From assembly GCA_014804675.1 (NCBI GenBank), contig JAAUZH010000005.1:36346-100345 (forward strand): a stretch of 64,000 nt of DNA, in the 5' to 3' direction. A program made the position numbers and the translations under genes. The notes below the pieces were generated by a model, which saw only the letters and a list, made by a program, of their open reading frames with translations, was not told the origin of the DNA and made no database searches. Source of the stretch: Lachnospiraceae bacterium. GTDB taxonomy: Bacteria > Bacillota > Clostridia > Lachnospirales > Lachnospiraceae. Shown here piece after piece: positions 57,408 through 64,000 of the stretch (the first letter of the stretch is position 1; each line of letters starts with the position of its first letter).

Positions 57408-58723
57408 TACTTTTCTTCCTCCCTCAAGGTCATTTCTACTTCCATATCAATATATTCTCCGCCGCTGTAACGTTTTATGGAAAGTTTTATAGTATCACCA
57501 GGCGACTTTGATAAAATCATATTTCTATATTCTTGAAAAGAACTAATATCCGTAGTCTCCACCTGCACGATTACATCATTATTCAAAATACCGGCTTCCA
57601 TAGCCGGAGACTGCATTGCCACTTCTGTCACATATGCCCCGTAAGGCATGCCTCCGTTTTCATGTGCTTCTCTTGTTACATCCATGCCGAAAATGCCCCC
57701 ATAGGTAAGGGGTTCCCCGTTGGATAGCTTTTCAATGCTTCTTTTTAGCTCAGATATTGCAATGGCTGACAAAATATCACCTTGCCTTAGTTCTAAGGAC
57801 TGCTTTGTAATCACCCCCAAGACCTCTCCGGACAAATTGATGAACACACCGCTTGCATTTTCGCTTCCATACATATCCGTATCCAATATTTTATACAATC
57901 CGTCTGCCACATTCAAGGTATTTCCAATTGCTGTCACCACACCGTAAGACAGGGAACCGCTCTGCCCCAAAGGACTTCCAATAGCAATCACAGGTCTTCC
58001 AAGTATGGTACTCTTGTTAGAGATGCCTAACTTTGCAATAGCAATTCCTTCTTTTTCCTCCGGCCGCATCCCGGAATATTTTACGCCAAATACCCCAAGC
58101 CCTGTCTGGTGGTCCATTGCTTTTAAATCAGCGGTTTTTATTATGCCATTTTGAAAAGCAACATAATATTCACTTGCATCGGATAATTGGGAAGCCTCTG
58201 CTAATACAAGATATTCTGCCCCATTATCGGCAACGATTACACCCGAAATACTATTTTCATTTTCAAAAGTACCCAAAAGCCAATCGCTGTCCTGACTGAC
58301 TCCGGTAACGGTTGTCATAAAAGCTTCCGACTTAGAAGCAAGCTCATAAAGGCTTTCATAAATAGTTCCATATTTTTCTATGGATATTTCTCCTGTATCT
58401 GCTGTATCTATCTGCTGTAATATATTTGCTTCCAGCTCCTCCTGCAAATCATTTTCCGTAAGCATGGATTCCGGAAGAATCTCTTCTTCCTCTTCTGGGA
58501 ATTCCACCTTGGTAATTTCCTCCGGATATAGCTTATTGCTGATGACAGGCTCTAGTATCAAAAAAGTAAAACAGGCGACCATGCCAAATACTACTGCCGA
58601 AAATGCAGTGAGCATAGTCCGGCGGAAGAGCTTTCTCCTGTTTACCGGGCGCTCTTTTATAGTTTCCCGCATAAAATAAAAGGATTCGTTATTTTGTCCT
58701 TCTCTGTTCTCCTGCTGGTCCAT
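57407..58723 (-). CDS. HtrA-like membrane protein with PDZ domain, catalytic triad lost
   Basis: 438 residues from MDQQENREG, with AAAGGAG upstream. A cytoplasmic N-terminus, one membrane helix (about 38-58), a trypsin-like domain (about 125-310) and a PDZ domain (about 340-435, PYGAYVTEVAMQSPAMEAGI). At the usual active-site positions the His is absent (EYLVLAEASQ), the Asp-Leu-Ala motif reads TGLGVFGV, and the GNSGGP motif reads ENASGVF. It should not be a protease but may bind peptides through the domain and PDZ. It is cotranscribed with yhaM. Confidence 0.85.
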   Translation of the reverse strand: MDQQENREGQNNESFYFMRETIKERPVNRRKLFRRTMLTAFSAVVFGMVACFTFLILEPVISNKLYPEEITKVEFPEEEEEILPESMLTENDLQEELEANILQQIDTADTGEISIEKYGTIYESLYELASKSEAFMTTVTGVSQDSDWLLGTFENENSISGVIVADNGAEYLVLAEASQLSDASEYYVAFQNGIIKTADLKAMDHQTGLGVFGVKYSGMRPEEKEGIAIAKLGISNKSTILGRPVIAIGSPLGQSGSLSYGVVTAIGNTLNVADGLYKILDTDMYGSENASGVFINLSGEVLGVITKQSLELRQGDILSAIAISELKRSIEKLSNGEPLTYGGIFGMDVTREAHENGGMPYGAYVTEVAMQSPAMEAGILNNDVIVQVETTDISSFQEYRNMILSKSPGDTIKLSIKRYSGGEYIDMEVEMTLREEEK

Positions 58724-58787
58724 TTTCTGCTCCTTTTTGCATGGGGTTGTTTTGAGTAAATAGTTTGGGGGTATTGGATGGGAGGAC

Positions 58788-58935
58788 GTGGGAGCTGGGA
58801 TAGGCTGAAGTAGTCTTCCGGGCACGCTCTCGCTCTGCAAAGACGCAGCGGTACTAACGCACCAAAGAACGGTGCGTAAGGACCGGCGACTTTGCCAAGG
58901 CCCGGAAGACTACTTCAGCCTATCCCAGCTCCCAC
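58788..58935 (+). repeat. Family I hairpin element, copy D
   Basis: Perfect 35-base arms (58788-58822, 58901-58935), different in sequence from copies A, B and C in the middle but keeping GTCTTCCGGG next to the core. The core (58823-58900) is 78 bases with one mismatch in the CGGTACT stem. Left flank TTGGATGGGAGGAC and right flank TGTGTATCGAA match B and C. It lies in the 453-base gap between the divergent HtrA-like gene and mutS2. The rest of that gap is AT-rich with the mutS2 promoter at its end. Confidence 0.92.
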
Positions 58936-59124
58936 TGTGTATCGAATAGCCGTATCTGCATTTACATCTATATCTTTAGATACATTTTATATTTATGCCT
59001 TTTACGCCTATACCTTATATCTTATCTATCATTCATATTTACCTGTTTTAAAAAGCCCTCACTTCCCTAAGTATAGCCGATACCAGCTTTATTGTAAAGC
59101 TCCGTGGCTTTTTTTTCGGATATG

Positions 59125-59133
59125 TGTTATACT
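59125..59133 (+). promoter_or_regulatory. Predicted extended -10 promoter of mutS2
   Basis: TGT followed by TATACT (59128-59133) is an extended -10 box, 43 bases before the mutS2 ATG. The -35 region is T-rich with no consensus. Confidence 0.5.
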
Positions 59134-59176
59134 GAATGTCACAGTTGAGCCATTACAAATTATCGGAGAATAAAGT

Positions 59177-61549
59177 ATGATAAATAAAAAAGCTTTACGT
59201 ATATTGGAATATAATAAAATAATAGATTTATTGGTGGAAAAGGCTTCTTCCCAACCGGGAAAGGAGCTGTGCAGGAATCTGGTTCCCATGCTTGAAATGG
59301 ATGAAATTCAGTTAGCACAGACTTACACTAAGGATGCCCTGTCGAGACTGTTTAAAAAGGGAAATACTTCCTTTGGCGGAAATAGAGATTTGTCCTATGT
59401 TTGCAAGCATTTGGAGGTGGGCGGTTCTTTAAATTCTGCTGAACTTTTGCAGATTGCTTCTCTTTTGGAAAATGTGGCACGCGTAAAGGCTTACGGACGT
59501 TTTGAAGGAAAAGAGCTGACCGACAGCCTTGACAGCTTTTTTGATGAACTTGAGCCTCTTACTCAGTTAAGCAGCCAGCTTCGCCGCTGCATTTTATCGG
59601 AAGAGGAAATTGCCGATGATGCCAGTTCCACCCTCCGGCATATCCGGAGGCAGATGGGCATAACCGGAGATAAGATTCACAGCCAGTTGAATTCCATGGT
59701 AAACGGCTCTTATCGCACTTATTTGCAGGATGCAGTCATCACTATGCGGAATAATCGTTACTGCATTCCGGTAAAGGCGGAATACAAAAGTCAGGTGCCC
59801 GGCATGATCCACGACCAGTCTGGAAGCGGCTCCACTTTGTTTATTGAGCCTTCTGCCATAATTGAATTAAACAATAAAATAAAGGAGCTTTCCCTGCAGG
59901 AAAAAGAAGAAATCGAGAAAATTCTGGAAGAGCTTTCTCTTCTGTGCAGCGAGCATACTCCTACCTTGAAGCAAAATGTAGAGCTTATGACCTTTTTGGA
60001 TTTTACCTTTGCCAAGGCATCCCTTGCCATGGAGCAAAATGCCACAGAGCCGATCTTTAACCAACGGGGCTATATGAACATCCGTAAGGGCAGGCATCCG
60101 CTTTTGCCAAAGGATAAGGTAGTTCCCATTGATATTTATTTGGGAGATGCTTTTCATCAGTTAATCATAACCGGACCAAATACCGGGGGAAAGACTGTTT
60201 CCTTAAAAACCGTAGGCTTATTTACCCTGATGGGGCAGGCAGGTCTGCATATTCCTGCTCTGGACCGAAGTGAGCTGAGCATTTTTACCAATGTATTTGC
60301 GGATATCGGAGACGAGCAGAGTATTGAACAGAGCTTATCCACCTTCTCCTCCCATATGACCAATATTGTCCACATTTTGAATGAGGCGGATTCCCGCTCT
60401 CTCTGCCTTTTTGATGAATTGTGTGCCGGTACGGACCCTACGGAGGGTGCAGCCCTGGCAATTGCTATATTAGAATATTTAGGGAAAAAACAGTCTTTTG
60501 TTATGGCAACTACTCATTATAGTGAATTGAAGGTTTATGCCTTATCCAGCAGTCAGGTAGAAAATGCCTGCTGTGAATTTAATGTGGAAACCTTAAGCCC
60601 TACTTACCGACTGTTGATTGGCGTACCCGGAAAAAGTAATGCTTTTGCCATTTCCGGTAAGCTGGGTCTGTCCAATTCCATTATCGAAGCTGCAAGGAAC
60701 CAGCTTTCAAAAGAAGCAGAAAGCTTTGAGGATTTACTTTCGGATTTGGAAAGCAGCCGCAGGACAATAGAAAAGGAACAATTGGAAATTGAAACCTACA
60801 AACAAGAAATTGAGACTTTAAAAAAACAGCTGGAAGCAAAGCAGGATAAACTGGAAGCCTCCAGAGAACGAATCTTACGGGAAGCCAACGAAGAGGCACG
60901 GGATATTCTGCAGGAAGCAAAGGCTTTTGCAGACGAAACCATTCGTTCTTTCCAGAAATACGGTTCCAATGCATCCATAAAAGAAATGGAGCAAAAGCGC
61001 AATAAGGTCCGGGAGAAGATTTCTGAGAAAAATTCCGGTCTTTCTCAAAAAGAAAAGGCGCAGCAAAAAGGCAGCCTGAAGCCCAACCAGATTCAATTAG
61101 GGGACAGCGTAAAGGTATTGTCCATGAATGTAAAGGGAACTGTCAGCTCAAGACCAGATGCAAAGGGAATGCTTTTCGTACAGTGTGGCATTATCCGCTC
61201 AAAGGTGCATATAAGCGATATTATGCTTATACAGGAAGAGGACATAAAGGCCCCCAATTTATCCCGTGGGAAGAACGGGCGCATGAGCTTATCCAAAGCA
61301 TCCCATATTTCCCCGGAAATCAATCTTTTAGGAAAAACCGTTGATGAAGCCATTTCCACATTGGATAAGTATCTGGATGATGCTTATATGACCCATCTGC
61401 CCAGTGTCCGCATTGTCCACGGCAAAGGAACAGGAGCTCTGCGAAATGCAGTCCAAAATCACTTGAAAAAACTCCCCTATGTAAAATCCTACCGCCTTGG
61501 GGAATTTGGCGAAGGGGATGCAGGAGTCACCATAGCGGAATTTAAATAA
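59177..61549 (+). CDS. mutS2: MutS2 DNA/ribosome-rescue ATPase
   Basis: 790 residues. MutS-type lever and clamp regions, ATPase with Walker A GPNTGGKTVSLKT near residue 335, Walker B SLCLFDELCAGTDPTEG, then a long coiled coil rich in Glu/Lys and a C-terminal Smr nuclease domain (IVHGKGTGALRNAVQNHL). MutS2 is not a mismatch-repair protein; it suppresses recombination and in Bacillus splits collided ribosomes. CGGAG precedes the ATG. It is followed after 25 bases by the response regulator gene. Confidence 0.96.
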   Translation: MINKKALRILEYNKIIDLLVEKASSQPGKELCRNLVPMLEMDEIQLAQTYTKDALSRLFKKGNTSFGGNRDLSYVCKHLEVGGSLNSAELLQIASLLENVARVKAYGRFEGKELTDSLDSFFDELEPLTQLSSQLRRCILSEEEIADDASSTLRHIRRQMGITGDKIHSQLNSMVNGSYRTYLQDAVITMRNNRYCIPVKAEYKSQVPGMIHDQSGSGSTLFIEPSAIIELNNKIKELSLQEKEEIEKILEELSLLCSEHTPTLKQNVELMTFLDFTFAKASLAMEQNATEPIFNQRGYMNIRKGRHPLLPKDKVVPIDIYLGDAFHQLIITGPNTGGKTVSLKTVGLFTLMGQAGLHIPALDRSELSIFTNVFADIGDEQSIEQSLSTFSSHMTNIVHILNEADSRSLCLFDELCAGTDPTEGAALAIAILEYLGKKQSFVMATTHYSELKVYALSSSQVENACCEFNVETLSPTYRLLIGVPGKSNAFAISGKLGLSNSIIEAARNQLSKEAESFEDLLSDLESSRRTIEKEQLEIETYKQEIETLKKQLEAKQDKLEASRERILREANEEARDILQEAKAFADETIRSFQKYGSNASIKEMEQKRNKVREKISEKNSGLSQKEKAQQKGSLKPNQIQLGDSVKVLSMNVKGTVSSRPDAKGMLFVQCGIIRSKVHISDIMLIQEEDIKAPNLSRGKNGRMSLSKASHISPEINLLGKTVDEAISTLDKYLDDAYMTHLPSVRIVHGKGTGALRNAVQNHLKKLPYVKSYRLGEFGEGDAGVTIAEFK

Positions 61550-61574
61550 GCGCTGCTTTAATAAGGAGGTATCC

Positions 61575-62285
61575 ATGGTAACAAAACAGAAAATTTTAAT
61601 TGTAGATGATGACAATAATATTGCTGAGCTGATTTCTCTCTATCTGACAAAGGAATGCTTTGACACCCTGATTGTAGGAGACGGGGAATCCGCCCTGGAA
61701 GCATTAAAGACCTTTCAGCCCAATCTGATTTTACTGGATTTAATGCTTCCGGGCATAGATGGATATGAGGTATGCCGTTCGGTCCGCTCTAGTTCAAATA
61801 TTCCCATTATCATGCTTTCCGCAAAGGGAGAAATCTTTGACAAGGTGCTGGGGCTTGAACTGGGTGCCGATGACTATATGGAAAAGCCCTTTGATTCCAA
61901 GGAGCTGGTAGCAAGAGTAAAAGCAGTACTGCGCCGTTATAAACAAACTTCCGCAGGAGGGGAGCAGACGGATCAGACAAAGAAAGTAGAATACAAGGAT
62001 CTTGTTATTAACCTAACCAACTATTCCGTATTTTACAGGGGAAAGGTAGTGGAAATGCCTCCTAAGGAGCTAGAATTGCTATACTTCCTTGCTTCCTCTC
62101 CCAATCAGGTATTTACAAGAGAACAGCTTTTAGATCAAATCTGGGGCTATGAATACATTGGAGATACCCGGACAGTAGACGTACACATCAAAAGACTTCG
62201 GGAGAAAATCAGCGACCATGAGGAATGGGGACTTTCCACCGTATGGGGCATTGGCTATAAATTTGAAGTGAAATCACGGGGATAG
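61575..62285 (+). CDS. OmpR-family response regulator
   Basis: 236 residues. Receiver domain with the acid pair in LIVDDDNNI, phospho-Asp in LILLDLMLPG and Lys in MEKPFDSKEL, then a winged-helix DNA-binding domain (TREQLLDQIWGYEYIGDTR, VDVHIKRLREKI). AAGGAGG precedes the ATG. It forms a pair with the kinase gene 3 bases downstream. Confidence 0.95.
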   Translation: MVTKQKILIVDDDNNIAELISLYLTKECFDTLIVGDGESALEALKTFQPNLILLDLMLPGIDGYEVCRSVRSSSNIPIIMLSAKGEIFDKVLGLELGADDYMEKPFDSKELVARVKAVLRRYKQTSAGGEQTDQTKKVEYKDLVINLTNYSVFYRGKVVEMPPKELELLYFLASSPNQVFTREQLLDQIWGYEYIGDTRTVDVHIKRLREKISDHEEWGLSTVWGIGYKFEVKSRG

Positions 62286-62288
62286 GTT

Positions 62289-63719
62289 ATGAGAAAAACA
62301 CTGTATCTGAAATTTCTATTGGCATATATTATTTTTGGCTGCTTCGGTTTCATTGTGGTAGCCACTTTTTCTTCCAGTCTCACGCTGGAGCATTTAAAAA
62401 GAGAAAATGCCGAAACCTTGTACAGAGAAGCTTCCATGATTTCCAAAACCTATGCGGCTGAGCTCTATTCCAGCCGGATTACTTTAGAATCGGCTTATAC
62501 CCAGTTAAATGCTCTTGGAACCTATCTTTCTGCAGATATCTGGATTGTAAATCCTTCCGGTACGGTAGTATTGAATTCCGGAGAGGCTACTAATGTAGAC
62601 AATCCCAAGGTCATTGCCAACTTTGATCCTGCAGTCACTTCCGATTCCTATTATGTAACGGGAAATTTTTTTGGCGAATTTGAAGAAGAGGTCTTAAGCG
62701 TCTTTACTCCCATTTCCTCCAATTATAAGATTAAAGGTTATGTCATCATTCATAAGCCCATGAGCGATATTTATAAATCAAGCGACAGCCTGTTAGGTGT
62801 AACTTACATCACTTTAGTGCTACTGATTCTTCTTTCTCTCATTATCTTATTCTTTTTTACGGAAATGTTTTATTTCCCCTTAAAAAAGATTATTACAGCT
62901 ACGGAACAGTATGCCAGCGGTAACATGCACTACGAGCTATCTGTGGAAAGTACGGACGAAATGGGCTATCTGGCCGCCTCCTTAAATTACATGGCAAGCG
63001 AAATTGCCCGCTCGGAAGATAATCAGAAGAAATTCGTGGCAAACGTTTCCCATGACTTCCGCTCTCCCCTTACTTCCATAAAGGGGTATTTAGAAGCCAT
63101 GCTGGACGGCACCATTCCTCCTGAAATGCATGAAAAGTACCTAAATATTGTATTAAACGAAACAGACCGGCTCACCAAGCTCACTAACAGCCTGCTTACT
63201 TTAAATAATCTAAACACAAAAGGGATGGTATTGGAACGCAGCGACTTTGAGGTTAACCGGATGATCAAGGAAACTGTGGAAACTTTTGAAGGCACCTGTA
63301 ACAAAAAGCAGATTCTGATAGATTTGATTCTGACAGGAGATGAGATGTATGTAAACGGAGATATGACCAAAATCCAGCAGGTGCTTTACAATCTTTTGGA
63401 CAATGCCATTAAGTTTTCCCATAACAACTCCGTTATCACAATTGAAACAAGAGAAAAGAACAATAAGCTTTTTGTTTCCGTAAAGGATAACGGCATTGGC
63501 ATTCCTAAGGACAGCCTGAAATTAATTTTCGACCGTTTCTACAAAACAGATTTATCCCGTGGAAAGGATAAAAAGGGCACCGGCCTTGGACTCTCTATAA
63601 CGAAGGAGATTATTCATTCCCATGGGGAGAATATAAATGTGATCAGTACAGAAGGGGTTGGAAGCGAATTTATTTTTACTTTGCAGAAAGCGGAGAATAT
63701 GGATTTAGGGGATGACTGA
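62289..63719 (+). CDS. Sensor histidine kinase with HAMP
   Basis: 476 residues: TM1 (about 7-27), an extracellular sensor of about 140 residues, TM2 (ITLVLLILLSLIILFFF), HAMP, and a kinase with phospho-His in NVSHDFRSPLTSIKGYLEAM, N box in QQVLYNLLDNAIKFSHN and G boxes in VKDNGIGIP and GTGLGLSIT. The signal is unknown. No regulated target is visible nearby. Confidence 0.95.
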   Translation: MRKTLYLKFLLAYIIFGCFGFIVVATFSSSLTLEHLKRENAETLYREASMISKTYAAELYSSRITLESAYTQLNALGTYLSADIWIVNPSGTVVLNSGEATNVDNPKVIANFDPAVTSDSYYVTGNFFGEFEEEVLSVFTPISSNYKIKGYVIIHKPMSDIYKSSDSLLGVTYITLVLLILLSLIILFFFTEMFYFPLKKIITATEQYASGNMHYELSVESTDEMGYLAASLNYMASEIARSEDNQKKFVANVSHDFRSPLTSIKGYLEAMLDGTIPPEMHEKYLNIVLNETDRLTKLTNSLLTLNNLNTKGMVLERSDFEVNRMIKETVETFEGTCNKKQILIDLILTGDEMYVNGDMTKIQQVLYNLLDNAIKFSHNNSVITIETREKNNKLFVSVKDNGIGIPKDSLKLIFDRFYKTDLSRGKDKKGTGLGLSITKEIIHSHGENINVISTEGVGSEFIFTLQKAENMDLGDD

Positions 63720-63798
63720 CTTTTCCTGTCTCAAACAAAGAAATTTTGATATTTCAATTATAAGTTATCTAAAAACAAACATATTCATTGGGTTTCTA

Positions 63799-63828
63799 TT
63801 GTCTAACTATAATGAATTATGATATGCT
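63799..63828 (+). promoter_or_regulatory. Predicted promoter of the small toxin gene
   Basis: TTGTCT (63799-63804) and TATGCT (63823-63828) are 18 bases apart, about 70 bases upstream of the toxin start. The leader is long enough for an antisense RNA or structural control, as is usual for type I toxin genes. Confidence 0.6.
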
Positions 63829-63896
63829 ATTTATATGGAAGCAATCGTGTTGCAGGGTGTGTTGACCTCATTCCAAAGAGGATGGGGGTGATGCCT

Positions 63897-63986
63897 ATGA
63901 AAAATCATTTTGATTTTATGGATTTAATGACCTTTGGTCTTTTCCTATTGGCATTGCTTACATTCGTGTTTGCGTTTTGTAAGTAA
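63897..63986 (+). CDS. Small holin-like toxin (type I toxin-antitoxin candidate)
   Basis: 29 residues: MKNHFDFMDLMTFGLFLLAL followed by LTFVFAFCK. A single hydrophobic helix with an N-terminal MDLMTFGLF pattern fits the putative holin-like toxins of Firmicutes (BsrG/TxpA-like group). GGGGGTG lies 7 bases before the ATG. No protein antitoxin is present; in such systems the antitoxin is an antisense RNA, which I could not locate in the last 14 bases of the window. Confidence 0.75.
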   Translation: MKNHFDFMDLMTFGLFLLALLTFVFAFCK

Positions 63987-64000
63987 TCATACATAGCAAA

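Overview
The window looks like a chromosomal segment of a low-to-moderate GC Firmicute of class Clostridia, most likely family Lachnospiraceae. The reasons are the uvrC-hprK-glucokinase-murB-rapZ-whiA order, strong purine-rich ribosome binding sites, clostridial FtsH, MutS2, YhaM and RlmD proteins, PTS and ABC sugar systems, and a small holin-like toxin. No rRNA, tRNA, CRISPR array or intact insertion sequence was seen. Most genes lie on the minus strand.

Layout. 1-9 kb: housekeeping genes on the minus strand (uvrC, hprK, ROK glucokinase, murB, rapZ, partial whiA, ftsH). 9-15 kb: pyrG (+), then minus-strand genes for a chemoreceptor, a GIY-YIG protein, an amidohydrolase and an esterase. 15-22 kb: accessory region with a decayed AlbA_2 regulator, a MacB-like ABC ATPase with a very large FtsX permease (+), recombinase and Ig-domain scraps, and a compact three-gene membrane operon of unknown function. 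22-32 kb: TrpB2 and a sucrose/fructo-oligosaccharide operon (ABC importer, MsmK-type ATPase, GH32, fructokinase) under a divergent LacI regulator with TAACCGGTTA operators. 32-37 kb: a Bce-like ABC transporter with a NarL-type two-component system. 37-42 kb: aldo/keto reductase, ABC-ATPase, TfoX-like, Cys-rich and AraC proteins. 42-47.5 kb: a beta-glucoside PTS, GH1, HPr and Enzyme I operon. 47.7-54.8 kb: heterodimeric ABC exporter, a rhodanese-TtcA fusion, a YefM-YoeB module, and remnants of what look like defence NTPase and nuclease genes. 54.9-64 kb: rlmD, yhaM, an HtrA-like pseudoprotease, mutS2, an OmpR/HK pair, and a 29-residue holin-like toxin.

The most unusual content is two families of long intergenic hairpin elements. 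Family I has four copies (near 4.6, 23.6, 38.4 and 58.9 kb) plus a remnant at 42.1 kb. It has a 78-nt core of constant length inside inverted arms whose sequence differs between copies but stays self-complementary. Family II has two copies (near 23.9 and 38.7 kb). It has a 99-nt core with two hairpins sharing an AYGGAC loop inside 64-nt covarying arms. In both places it lies just after a family I copy. Paired substitutions show that secondary structure has been maintained. I do not recognise either family.

Other points of note: the HPr has Arg at position 46 instead of the Ser that HprK phosphorylates, although hprK is in the same window. The HtrA-like protein has lost its catalytic triad. 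The araC-family gene appears to be transcribed without a leader. The broken DUF4365 and P-loop fragments surround an intact toxin-antitoxin pair.
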